From assembly GCA_002633005.1 (NCBI GenBank), contig NMRA01000300.1, forward strand, positions 160,022 through 224,021: a stretch of DNA of 64,000 bases, in the 5' to 3' direction. Made by a program: the position numbers and the translations under genes. The DNA comes from Phoronis australis. Taxonomy: Eukaryota; Phoronida; Phoronidae. Under the pieces are notes generated by a model, which was not told the DNA's origin, made no database searches, and saw only the letters and a program-made list of their open reading frames with translations. Every line of letters begins with the position of its first letter. Within the stretch, counting starts at the first letter, position 1. Of this stretch, positions 45,601 through 57,540 are shown in pieces.

Positions 45601-48600
45601 CCTGTTACCAGCCTGCAAACGGGGATAAAATAATCGACAGCGCGCCTTAATTTTAATAAAATCAAAATACGGACAATTTTATCGAATTTGCTGAAGAAAT
45701 GTGGCGAATGAATTTTGACAGAAATTATTTTGCCAGACTCGGGACCGCAGCCTATCGGACCCGGTGCCGATCGGGACCAGACACTGGCGAACGGTAAACG
45801 CATGCGGTTGCAAGCTGTTTTGTCAAAGTAAAATGGTCAAATCATAAATGCTGCATATATTCAAGGGTAGTTTCAGACACTTGCATGAAATTACGGGCTG
45901 GTTAGTACATCTTATATTTTTGCACAAAAACACGAAAATGGAACAAAGTTTCTTTTTGTAGCAACGTTTGTCAAAATGTATCAACGTTAAATCTTCACAA
46001 ATTACAAAGAAGCCGACTGAACATGCCTTTCAGTTCAGCAAAAGTCGCCTTGCTGTCGGTGCCGCCAGAAATGAGGCGAAGTTCAACGGGTGTTGTGAGC
46101 ATGAGTAACAACTGCGAGGCTGAAATTTGGTGAATACTGTTAAATCGTGCAGATTAATAAGTAAAGATATGTCTAACTAAATTTCACCGTAATTTGTTAG
46201 CGAAAACAATTTACATACATTTTTGAACTCGTAACTTGTCCCGCTGTCCTCCAATAAGGCGGACGCGATCCAAACAAAGTGACCCAAATTTCGCCACAAA
46301 ACTTGCAATAACTTTACACTGCTTGCCCCGATTTTGATACTTTTTCGATTTTTACTGAGTAGAATGCACTACCTTTCCGATGATAGCAAAGTACTTTTTC
46401 AAAACGAGAAAAAAAATAACACCAAAAAAATTGGTTCGACTCATATTGGTTCCTAGGTTCGACCAGCCTACGTAAGGAACTAAACACCAATGCTATTTTA
46501 ACATACTAAGTACGCGTTACATTCCAAAAAAAGTCAACGACCACTAACTACAAACTATATATACAGTACATATGCAAACGAATCGCGAGATATTACTAAT
46601 AAAACAAGCGATAGCACATTAAGTTACAAGGAAAAAATGGCGGCGTTCAGGACAAGTTCCTGAACTGATGACCGGGAAATGTGGGTACGGAAATAACCGA
46701 TGACAACCGGTAATCATACGCTCAGAGAGAACGGTCAAATACTGTTCAAAAATCGCTTTTGGCAAGAAAGGTGAAAAGAATATAAAGAAAGGGTGTCGAA
46801 AATAAGATTTTATGTAGTAATTATTTTCGGATACTGGAACCACATGGGCAGTTTGAGAGAAGGACTTTAAGCAAAATGGCAACATAAAATGTATCAGTAG
46901 AAGAACTATGTTCTTACATGTTATTTGTATGTCTGATTAGTTATTTTGTGTGCATGACTGTTTGTTTGTACACATCATGTTGTGGTTCGTATGTATAAAT
47001 GAAGCGTTCTTCCAAATGATGCAGTGTTTTGTGCGTATGACTGCTTGACACCCTCGATTAGTTAATGACAAATATTGAACTCAAGATAACTTTCTTTATC
47101 ACTTAAATGTGATTATGGCAATGGTATATTTTCAGTGGGCTTGAGCTTTCTGGAATCGATGCAAGTGAGTCTGTCTGTGACGACGAAGCCTTGATGTTTG
47201 TATCCACGCCATTCATTACAAAGGTGTGTGAAAGTTCTGACTGGAGCCTGTTCAAGAAATTGACAAGATCGTTTTTGACTTGAGTCTAAGATTTGTCTTT
47301 AACTTCCAAACTTTGAAACTTCCAAGTTTGGTAAGTTAAGACAAAACTTATGTCAAACACTTTCTTGAATTGGTTTTGAGACAAATTTAACTTTATTTTA
47401 AAATTTACTAAACGTTGAAAATTGTCTTAGCTAAGTCAGTTCTGTTGGAACAGGCCCCTGATCTTTAAAATTTGAGAGAACTAGTCAGTGCTCATGAATT
47501 ATCTTGACAACAAACTGTTAAGTGTTGTAACTGATGATTGAATTGTGAAATATTTTGTGCATATATTTTGCAAGGTATATTCCATTAAAATGCATTTTTC
47601 TACATGTCTGGTATGGTCAGGAATGGTGTGCACAGGTTTCACTTCTAAGCATGACTGAATTTTGCATACTCTGTTTACATGCATTGTATATATTTGTGAT
47701 TTGCAAAGATGTACCTAAAAGCAAATACATCAAAAAGGAAATGGGCAGCAGTTTTGGTGACCCTTTTGACTAAATACCACCTATTAGGTATGGTTTTATA
47801 GGTCATCCTGCAACTAATCTTGTCATATTTGTATTTTTAATGTGACACATTGGTATTCCTAACTTATTCGAATATAGTGTGGGCAGAGTTGAAGTTGATT
47901 GCTCTATAATTTAAAAGTTTATATTCAAAGGCAACGTTGGGATTTTGAGGAGTTTTTATCAGTAGCATAGACAATCCATGAAATTTGTGGTGGTATTTTA
48001 TTTGACATCAAGTCATAAGTGTGTGTTCTGGATAGAATTTCCTAAGTCTGTTTTTTGAGTTCTAAATATAGAGACCATGCTGTACATGGATTGTTTTTTT
48101 ATCATAACTTAATCATGGTTAGGCGATATGTGGTGAAATCCAATAAATACAGACTGACCAATGCTTTAAAGGAGAAACACTCAAACATTTTTGACTCTCT
48201 ATATTACAGGCTATTGATTGATGTTTCTGAGAACCTAGCATGCGATGACCTGGACGATAACTGTAAGTGCAACATAACCATCGGGTACACATTTAAATTA
48301 TGAGTTATCAAATATTTTATAAAAATACATCATTATTGTTCAGTGCTGACTATATTAATGAATTTAATTGAAATATATCTTCTACTGACGATTGCTTATA
48401 ATAGCTCAGTGCATGGACAGCAATGAATCTCAGGTTGGAAACCCTGACAGGACAGAAATTCTTTCAAAGTACTAACCATTAGGTCCCGCAAAACGACTAA
48501 AGAAGGCATCGTAAGGAGTCATCAAACGCTATATGTCTAAAACATATGAATTCTGAATGAACTATTTAACTGTTCTCCAGTGCACATAATGCGAGCCCTG

Positions 48601-48874
48601 TTACTTAGTAGTTCTTCAAGTGCGTTACGGGAGCTAGGTGTTGTGGCGTTTTTGAAATTCTAAAGGGCAAGATCATCATGCTTTCTCTTGTTGCAGTCCA
48701 GAAAGTATCCTTGATGATGTGGATATTAGCGATGTTGGATTTGGAGATGACGAGTTTGGTGGGGAGGAAGTTGCATCAATATGTACCGCTATGGAGACAA
48801 TGATGACACGTTATCCACTGGTTTCGGTGGTGTCCACAGAATTCATGATGCAGCTGGTGCACACTCAGCTGTGA
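42623..48874 (+). CDS. seven-exon gene, unrecognised family
   Basis: Exons fitted by splice signals and frame: 42623-42828 (ATG 42623, in-frame ATG at 42497 also possible), 44328-44441, 44866-44955, 47136-47225, 48210-48262, 48405-48468, 48697-48874 (TGA). All junction phases agree. The exon 4/5 junction works only with a GT|GTGTGA donor at 47226, because the better AAG|GTGTGT at 47224 gives a stop, so an exon may be missing there. The N-terminus is basic (MGRSSKLTDSVRKKRRQDLQ). It is followed by NKRRIYLGTEHCRWESLRSQ, a Gly-x-x-x-x-RW-x-x-L motif I associate with expanded, unnamed invertebrate gene families. The middle is Ser/Thr/Pro-rich. The end is acidic (DDVDISDVGFGDDEFGGEEV). Basic then acidic layout would suit a nuclear protein; this is inference. 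Intron 3 hosts a transposon. Confidence 0.62.
45365..46870 (-). mobile_element. TTAA-flanked (piggyBac-like) element, copy 2
   Basis: TTAA at 45365-45368 and 46867-46870 flank perfectly symmetric ends AGTCCTTCTCTCA and TGAGAGAAGGACT. The body is the inverse of 37398-39484, without that copy's 1-kb insertion but with its own 387-bp insertion. It lies in intron 3 of the seven-exon gene. A 81-codon minus-strand frame (45558-45803) matches the conserved frame of copy 1 until their ends diverge. Confidence 0.78.
46358..46744. mobile_element. insertion nested in TTAA element copy 2
   Basis: This 387-bp segment is absent from copy 1 and is bordered by a TACTG direct repeat (46353-46357 and 46740-46744), consistent with a 5-bp target duplication. 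It contains GGTTCGACTC, which fits a pol III B box, but no other SINE feature. Confidence 0.5.
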
Positions 48875-50066
48875 ACGCTAGCAAATTTATTGTTTTTAGG
48901 ACACTCTCCTTTCCCTTTCAAATCTCATCAGCGTGTCTTGCAAAGAATGAGTGATGTTCGGATTTCTTCTGTTAAAGGTTTAGCACTCTCTTTTTTTAAC
49001 TCCTCCGAAAGGTGTCGCACTTGCTCATTTGGTCATTGCATTTACTCTTCTCTGAAAATTAGGAGATTTTTCACTAATTACGGAAGGGATATAATTCACT
49101 TAGCTACAGCCTCAGCTCACTACTAGAAAAACATGGAATTTTATTCAAAAACTGATGTCACATCACATGAAAATCTGCGTAAAATGTAATGGCTCCTTTT
49201 TTCTTCAAGATGTAAAGTGACATAGAAGGTTAAATTTTGGATATTCTATATATTTACAAGTCATAAATGTTTCTCTGAACTAGAGTTTTTGGGTTGTTTA
49301 ACTTTTTTCACGTGTTTGTTACTCATGATAAAGTACCTGTACGTCAGCTTGATAAGATGAGCTGGGGTCACTGAAGCTGGACCTGGAGTAGCTGTAGCGA
49401 CCGACTTCCATTTCCTTCCTTTACCTCCTCTTACACTTTCACATCTCCTTATTTTCATGGCTCTCCCACATATTCTATGGAAATAAACAGGCCTTTTAAA
49501 TTTCATATAGTCTCAAAGTTCATCAAAAGCCATGCCTAACATTGTGAGTAATTTCCAAACCAAAGCAAATGCTTCAAACAGGACTGGTAATGTGTGGAAA
49601 AATTCTGTTTCTGAGAGCATTCCATTAGTGAGTTCTTAGCCCCAGTCTGTTAGTCTAAGCTCTTTTCACGTTTTACCCCATGGATAAGTGTCACCGATCT
49701 GTTCTAATATTTTGATGCAATGTTAGACTGTACACTGGTTCGAGTTCATCACTTTATTAATCTTGACTGTATGCTCATATTAAGTCCATTCAAACAAAAC
49801 GTACATGTACAACGTAATATCTGTTCTATGCTCAGCCAGTGCTACAAAGCCTTGACTTTCAGTAATAACATGCTACTTTTGACAATTCTTTGTTTTCTAG
49901 CCACAGCTGAAGTGTTAGACAAGTTCTGTGCAATTGAAACTGTACAACGGCAGTTGTTGTAGCCAATGAATAATGTTATGAACTATGAAAGTACCTAGAT
50001 GTTCTATTATCATGTATTTTCTCGTCTGGGATGATAATTTGATGCTCCATGGACAGTTTAAATAAA
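48875..50066 (+). other. probable 3' UTR or flank of the seven-exon gene
   Basis: No further splice-framed exon is seen after the TGA. The first plain AATAAA I noticed is at 50061-50066, which would give a 1.2-kb 3' UTR. This is a guess. Confidence 0.25.
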
Positions 50067-51095
50067 ATTATTTTCAATTAATGTTGCTGCAATTTCTGAT
50101 GTTTTTAGTGGGACAAATTTGCTGGAAGTGCAATTTATCATTCCATTTGTCCAAAGGTGTGTAGATTGATTGTCTTTTTATTTCTAAACACAGTTATGTT
50201 GCTCAAGTCTTATTTCATGCATTATGTAACTTCGTATCCTTCCATGAGTCCATACATCATTGATGTTTCATTGTAATCAGATGTAACAGTGGAGGTCAGC
50301 TCAATAAAACACTGAGAAGTTGATTGCAAACCACAGATTTGGGCAAATCCCTAAATTGCTAAGTGCTTGCAGTTATAGTCATTGAAAATGTGTAACATAC
50401 TTTGAAGAAAAACAAAATTATTTAGATCACGATGATGCTCGATAAAATAAAACTTTTTGAATGCTGTTGGGACTGAATGTTCATCATGATGCATAATGCA
50501 AACTATAACTGGGTGAACAATTAGGTTAATGTATTTACCACCAGTCCTTGAAACATATGTTTCTGTGACTTATCATCATCACATCTTTCCATGTAATGAC
50601 AATGTAAACTATCAGATGACTGGAGTTAACAGCTTTTGAGATATTAGGAGATAAACTGTGTTTTAGGTTCAAAAAGATACCAAAATTTAGCATTAGAAAG
50701 TTAATCTTCCCAATTTTAAAGTTTTATTTAAAAATTCGTTGTGAAGCACCTTGTAATTGGTTAGAATTGCTGTAAATAACAGTGTGATTACTATGGCATA
50801 GATTTAATGTAATTACAAAGTTGGTCGAGTCATTGCACTTGGTCAATGTAAACATGGCCATTTGAACCCTAAAATGCATTGACTACATGTACTTTGGGCC
50901 CACTGGGTGCATTTGGCCCCAGAATTCAAGAAAACCTTGGGCCAGAAATTTTGGGGGATTCTTTGATCTGTAAACAAGAAAGTTCAATGAAGGTTTCCAG
51001 AGAAATTCAGATAACATTTTCTTCCACCACTAACAGCTGAGGATTTAGCTAACTGCACTTGCACTACTCCGCCACTTACTAAACGGTGAATATGC
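50067..51095. other. non-coding stretch
   Basis: No gene supported. Another AATAAA is at about 50303. Confidence 0.45.
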
Positions 51096-51310
51096 CAGTG
51101 GCGGATCTAGGATACCACAAGAGGGGCCCAACATGACGCCTCGGAGACATGGGCAAAGCTCGATTGTATGCACAGGTGGCTCGAATGTTGTGGGGGCAGG
51201 CGATACGTATCTGGTGTTCCGGAATTCTACCATTGGGCTCGATGTTTTCTCACGCTTCACGCTGTTGCTGTTTAATTTTTTTGCTTGCACCAGTCAAGGG
51301 GGGTCCCTTG
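51096..51310 (+). mobile_element. hAT-type MITE B, partial copy in opposite orientation
   Basis: Starts CAGTGGCGGATCTAGGATAC, which is the inverse of the right end of the 22951 copy. TCTCACGCTTCACGCTGTTG near 51249 is the inverse of the CAACAGCGTGAAGCG landmark. The far terminus is not seen. An adjacent CTCCGCCACTTA at 51067 may be the end of another, older copy. Confidence 0.68.
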
Positions 51311-52535
51311 GCCTGTACGCAATCATCACGTAGTAACAATTAATAATCACCCCGAGATACATTTTCGTTATAAATCTACGTACAGCCACGATGCATTGAA
51401 ACGTTTTTAGCAAAATGTTATTGTTCATGTTTACCATAGATTATACACAACATAGTCTATGATGTTGACCGTACGCCGATCGGCCCGGGGGAGCCAGACT
51501 ATTTTCATTCACTAAACGAGAAGACACGAATCGAACGTTTTCCGTTTGAAATGCACATAAATGAAATCCTAGGCAAAAAGTGTATTAGATCATACTTGGG
51601 AGGGCATAGAAACCAAATAAATCGATAACTTATTTCAGAAATGGGACTTCTTTGAGTCAATCGAGGTGTCGATGTCACGGTGCTTTCGAAACCAGCCATC
51701 ACTGTTTTGCTTTCGTCGACCTTTCACCTCTCTGAGGTCATCAGACCTTTTCCAAATAAAGCACCGCAATGCATTTTGGAACTGTAATGTCGGACTTGAC
51801 GAGCACGAAGGCGTGTCCTTTTGGTCAACTTTCAAACGTAAATAAAAATACTCCAAACTCATCTAAAACTCACAATACTTACGAAACCTACAAAAAACTT
51901 GTACGCCACGATATGATACAGATTTCATGCAAGATGAGTAACATGTACTTTCTTATTTTATACATGTACTATTTTTCACGTTCGAAGCCACTTTAAACTA
52001 ATATTTTATCACTTTTTATAATCTATGAAACTTAAGTACAGTTCTTCCTAAATGCAACACAAATTTACAAAATTTATGATGCATAACGTCAGTAGTGTCA
52101 CTCATGTGATGAATCCATATTTCTGCACCAATAGGTCACGTGATATCTTAGAGTCAAATAATTTGAGCCACATCTCAACTGGTATGTCAACAAATTTTGA
52201 CGTATACGTTTTTCGAATGAGTCTGCTTTAAAATGATTGAGCACATGACTTGTTATTCTCCATAATATTACAAAAATACACAGACGTATTTACATCGCCT
52301 TCATCTACACAACCTCTGATTAGGTCAATTGATTCAAGTCGTTCCGCTGAATTCAAACTATTTTGGTATGCTGTATAGTTTCATTCCAACGCAGTTTGCT
52401 CTCCATCTTTCTCAGCGCGTTACCTTCGTATTCATGATTTAGGTAATGAGTTTCATCAATTTCAAATTGCAGTGGAAAGGAATCATTTGTTCGCCATAGT
52501 TGAAGTAGGAAGGAATCACATAGTCAATAACACTG
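51311..52535. other. non-coding stretch
   Basis: No gene supported. Confidence 0.45.
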
Positions 52536-52790
52536 TTACCTATACTAATAAAACTGTTACCTACATTAATAACAATGTCGTCTATACTAATAACACTATT
52601 ACCTATACTAATAACACTATTACCTATACTAATAACACTATTACCTATACTAATAACACTATTACCTATACTAATAACACTATTACCTATACTAATAACA
52701 CTATTACCTATACTAATAACACTTTTACCTATACTAATAACACTGTTACCTATACTAACATCACTGTTCCCTCTACTAACAAAACATGCA
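52536..52790 (+). repeat. 21-bp tandem repeat, about 12 copies
   Basis: CTAATAACACTATTACCTATA repeats about 12 times, near-perfect in the middle and diverged at the edges. Period 21 keeps several frames open on both strands, giving YTNNTIT- and VISIGNS-type repeat peptides that I do not consider genes. Confidence 0.95.
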
Positions 52791-53904
52791 AACCTTTCAA
52801 GGCTTTTGTCATTTCCAATTCTCCCATGCACAATTCGCAACCTCCCTCATTTACATAAATATAATATATCTGTCAAATAATCATTATATTAATTGTCTAT
52901 AGAAATGCGCGGTACAGTGTAGATGTGAAAATCATATTCCATATGTTGAAAATCATTATTAAATGTACAAAACTCATTCTTCATAAATCTGGCACGGATC
53001 CAGTCCGTGCATTCAAGTCTCCACATAACAAGATCTAACAGAATGGAAAATTCTCTTTAAATTTTACAATAGCATTCATTAACTGATCAAAAACAGGGTC
53101 GTCAGAAAATACACTTTATCTTTTGACTGATGCGTGAACTACACCGCCATGCAATGGTTCATACTTATCGGTAAAAACAAATCTTAACCACAGAATATTT
53201 GGAGAACATGATTTCGGCCACTATGTAGAGGGGACAATATTTTATTTTACAAAAACGAAATGCCAAATGAACTGCGAACTGCTCTATTATACCTTTTCTT
53301 GCTTTCACAAATGTCATTGAATGAATTGTATCCATCCAAGGGAAAATCCCCAATACTAATTCCTCAGGTCTCCTCCTTGAAAACATTGTTTGATGTGTAA
53401 AAGCTCCAATTTAGGCATACGTCATTACATGTAGGTGACGTGGACAAGTCTAGCGTAGTGACTGTCAGCCTACATTGTAAGTTATCAATATGAAGAGTGT
53501 ATAACTCAACAAGCATGCCATGAGAGTTATTGTCGCTAATTAGGTTTAACTTAGTGAACAACCTGAAAATGTTAGTTGGTGATTGTTGTCAAAGACCATC
53601 CACTCTACCAGAAAATATAAAAATTTCAGCTCTATCAGATACAGATTTTTTAGAGGTTTGTCAAAATTCTGTCCGCGACGCAGTTGGTTTATTGTCATTT
53701 GACCCTATTTTGATCCGTATTTTGACCCGTATTCAAGATGAAATTTCAAAAATGCTACATTTCCCATGTGGTTTAATCGTTTTCATTTTAGAGTCATTTG
53801 ATGAAAATCAAAAAATCCAGTTTTGATACGTCTTGGAACAGTTTAAAACAAATTCCTAACATGTTTTGGTTTGAAGAACATTGCATATAAAGTGAATCCT
53901 CAAC
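52791..53904. other. non-coding stretch
   Basis: A 98-codon ORF at 53530-53826 has no domain or splice framing. Otherwise nothing seen. Confidence 0.45.
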
Positions 53905-54024
53905 GAGTCTCGGGTTTATGACGTGGCAAAATCTCTTGGAAATTAAGTCAAATCCGGAGGCTTGTCGAGGGATTTTGATGAAATATCCAAGAGGTTTTGC
54001 CCATGTCATGAACCCAAGTCGACT
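53905..54024. mobile_element. foldback MITE-like hairpin
   Basis: GAGTCTCGGGTTTATGACGT and CAAAATCTCTTGG (53905-53939) pair with the inverted CCAAGAGGTTTTGCCCATGT and CATGAACCCAAGTCGACTG (53987-54024) with a few mismatches. Total 120 bp, non-coding. Confidence 0.7.
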
Positions 54025-55070
54025 GTAGGATTTGTTTCCTCACGTGAACCGTAAAAACGATCTTTTTGCAGAAAAACTTCGACGTGTCTAAAACTTTCAA
54101 CCACATGACGCAACTTTTGTAAAAACACGCTTGCGTTATGTAAAGTAAACCCAGTTACTTTTTTGTTAATAACTTTATTTTAAACTCAATAATTGCAAAT
54201 TGCATTTACCTTTCGTAACAAACGTAGAAGCTAGAATCTAATAAATACTTTTTTGAAATTGTAACATGAAAACAAATGTTTATAAAAATAACAGTGAGCA
54301 CTTCTTCCCGCTCTTGAGCACTGAATTGACCTTGAGACAGCACAGCTAGTTAGTCTCTTCGCGCGGTTTCTTGATTTGGGGTTCATCTCCGTTCGAATGA
54401 ACGATGATATGGAATTCGCCGGCGAAGGACTTTGGATGTCATGTTGAACCTTGTTTCCTTCATGGAATTCCGGCATCGTTTGGTAGCTGGTATTAGTGTT
54501 TGGCAGACAATAAAATGTAAGGCGTATAGACCTAACTCACGCCGACAGGAGGAGCGTCCCAAAACAAGGCTCGCTACGATAGCTCTGTTGGCTTATCGGC
54601 ATAGTTCAGTGTATTCCGCGTTGCCGACCAGGGACGGCTAGAAAAAATACGGACATTTAACTGCCTGTTTTTACAACCCCTAAGGACGTTGAGATTCGGA
54701 AGCGTTGGGTCGTTGCCATACGCCGCGACGAAGGAAAATATGTCTGTGTAAAATTTTTAAATGTTTTCGAACAGTTTCATCATATTTTGTCGCATCTCGG
54801 TTGCCGAGCATAGCAACAACCGGAGAATCTTCAGGCAGCCAGGCTATGTTTTCATGACTACGGGCTGAAACATGATGCATTTTTCTTCCCAAAAAGGGCA
54901 AGGCCCTCAATCCCTCGATTTTGGGGCTTTGTTCCTTCTCAAAAATATTGAAAAATTACACGAAACTCTCCCCACAGCGACTAGGCCTAAAAAATGAAAA
55001 TTTCTCTTCGAAGTCCAAATCACCTAACCACACAGGTGACAATTTGAAAGAGCACTAAATGCTAGTTTAG
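54025..55070. other. non-coding stretch
   Basis: A 69-codon ORF (54432-54641) and its minus-strand shadows lack any recognisable feature. Confidence 0.45.
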
Positions 55071-55800
55071 ACAGTATGCCATAGTCCATTCGCCTCTAGG
55101 AAGCCTAGAAAATCACTTCCGTGGCCACTTTTTGGGGGCAAAATCATTTTGGTGTTTTTAAGGTCATTAAGTACCCTACTTTAGGTATCTAAAAAGTTCC
55201 CACGGTTTGATTTGCGAGAAATTTGACCTCAAAAATGTGACTTTTTGCATAATTTGGCACAGAAAACCATTTTTCAAAAACTGACAACACTAGACAAAAA
55301 CTGAATGACAATTTGACTGGGATTTGTTCATTTGAAGTTACTGAACAAGAAAAGTGATATATACTGTATTATGATATTAGGTGGAAAATTGCTCAAAAAG
55401 AGAAAAATAATATTTAAGCAGCACCTCCTGTTGGCCAGAAAACATACTATTATATATCTGCCAAAAAACAAATACTATAAAAAATTTGGACGGAACGTGA
55501 TGAATATTTGATATCACAACCTACATATGAACAATATAGATTCCCAACACTTCTGCAACAACTTCACTGTCATCACTTTCATTAATTGTCACAATTAATT
55601 ATCATTATCCACATTGCTGTTCACTGTCAACAGTCACAGAAAACGACACCCAACAGTCCCCACAGTCACCACCATGATTAAATGTTGTCAATATTTTCCA
55701 TTAGGTTGAAAATTTAAAGCTCTTTAACAACATAGCGTACACTTATTATGTTTCTTCATCCAATCCATCATCATTTATATCATCAAAAGTTGTTTATTGA

Positions 55801-56052
55801 CTAAGACACCGTGTTCACAAAGTCTGGAGAGTCACACAACTTAGAACATGGCATGACTGACTTCAAACAAGAGCACATTTTTTCTACAACCACTTCTTTT
55901 ACACTTGCCATTAACTTTTTCACGGCATTTTCTGGGGCTAAAGGCAGAGTCATCCAGTGGCGCTTCCGACTAACCTGCTCCAAAAGCCACCCATTACCAA
56001 CTGGAGATGGTGCACTGACATGCTGCTGCAAGGCTCGTTTTGAATGGCACAC
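55801..56052 (-). pseudogene. repeat-associated cysteine-rich (CXC-like) protein, C-terminal part
   Basis: The minus-strand frame reads HSKRALQQHVSAPSPVGNGW, then HWMTLPLAPENAVKKLMA, then MCSCLKSVMPCSKLC. This matches a layout I know from many repetitive invertebrate proteins: a segment with W-x-x-A, PSPVG-x-GW, WMT-x-x-PAPE, then a Cys-x-Cys-rich tail. Between PENAVKK and MCSC, an adjacent frame reads CKRSGCRKN, the expected cysteine spacing. A one-base slip in a run of six As therefore broke the tail. Upstream, another frame gives a continuation (HDCLLLHAKRANYQCAI), again frame-shifted. So it is a decayed gene. Function of the family is unknown to me. Confidence 0.5.
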
Positions 56053-57274
56053 TGGTAGTTTGCTCTTTTAGCATGTAACAGCAAACAATCATGACGAGGA
56101 GGCAGATCACAGATTTCAACCTGAATATGTGGTAGCGTGCTTTGTTAACTGTTGATGACTCGCCGTACAGCCCAACTTTAACGGCAAAGAAAAAGTTTTA
56201 AAAATCTGTGCAAGCTTGCATCCTACCCAAAATAAAAAATTGACAACCTGAATACCGTTTCATCTAAACATCTTGTTACAGTAATTCTATTTAACTGAAA
56301 TAGATAACCAAAATGCTCTTCACTTTAGCACACCGTATGGCCAACAACTGAAATTTCATTTTGTCTAAGTGCTCAGCGAAAATAAGCATTAAGAGAAATG
56401 AGCATCATTACTAGCATTGATTGCACTGTGCAGCTGCCTTCAAACAATTTAAAACTTAGAAACATTTTTATCATCCTTAATACAGTAGTTCAGCCTTTGA
56501 AAATAGAGGAATGGTCATGTTGGCAATAGTTTTTGATTGAAATTGAAAAGCGTCTTCTTTGCCATAGAGCCAAAATTTCATTTGACTTCCTGTTTTAAAT
56601 AGCACATAATTGGATGAGTAAACATTTTCCTTCGCTAAAAACTCCAATTCAACAATCTTTTCAAATTGCGAGATACTGAAATCTGTGCAACATTTGAATT
56701 TTCAAGATAAATGAATTACAGAACACAGGCACTATTTCCATTTTTATATGTCTCAAATTCCAAGCACTGCTCATGATTTTACATAAAAGGGTCTCAAAAT
56801 AGGCTTACAAATTCATAAAAAGCAGTGCTGACCACTGACATGTACATGTAGGTAAAAACTACTGCCAGTACATTTGAGATTGAGATGACTATTACTACAA
56901 ATTTATCAAGCAAAACATTTTTTGTAAGTGTGACCTAAACTAAAGATTATTTACCATAAATGACATCTTAAGAATAGGTAGGCCTACTTACATTTGAATG
57001 TTTAGATCTGGGATAGGTTTTCAGCTTTTCTTTTGTTTGTGAAGTTCCCCTGTGATGAAATTTCATTTGTGGCAAATGGTTCATTGTGGTGGCAAGACAT
57101 ACGGTATATTTCACTGTTAAATGTACATGTAATTGACATTCACAATCTCTTTAATTTTCTCGTGGACTCAACATTATTTCCATCATCAGCTTGGTCTCTT
57201 CTTCTTTTTTAAGAGCTCTTTCAATCAATTTTTGTTATATCTGTTAAGTGTCTGTAACACGGCTTGTGATAGAA

Positions 57275-57540
57275 GCATGCGCTCACCAAGCCCAAAAATG
57301 GAGGGCTCCAGTTTTTAAGAATGTGTACATTTATTAAGATTCACGGGGTACTTCAGAGGTACAAATTGTGCGTTCGCCGAATTTTGGTAGTTCCTGCCTT
57401 TTTAGTGAACTTTTGTCTCGTTTTTTAATGTTTCGGAGTTTTATTGTTTCTGTGAGGCTGACCTTTTTACACACTTTACCAAATGGGGGAGCTAGTTCAA
57501 GCCCCCGAGCCCCCCACCCCCACCCCTTGGTGGGTGCATG
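57275..57540 (-). mobile_element. MITE family A, copy 4 (inverted)
   Basis: Reverse orientation relative to the 5782 copy. The ends are GCATGCGCTCACC and GGTGGGTGCATG. The interior contains the inverse of the landmarks (TGAGGCTGACCTTTTT, TTTCGGAGTTTT, CTTTTTAGTGAAC). It is nested in the 3.3-kb inverted-repeat element. Confidence 0.72.

Noticed and set aside
37394-46870. One 9.5-kb transposon with giant terminal inverted repeats
   Set aside because: Each arm has its own TTAA and inverted ends on both sides, so two separate insertions fit better.
52439-52880. Three overlapping ORFs of 101-133 codons on both strands
   Set aside because: All lie on the 21-bp repeat at 52536-52790; repeat peptides without other protein features.
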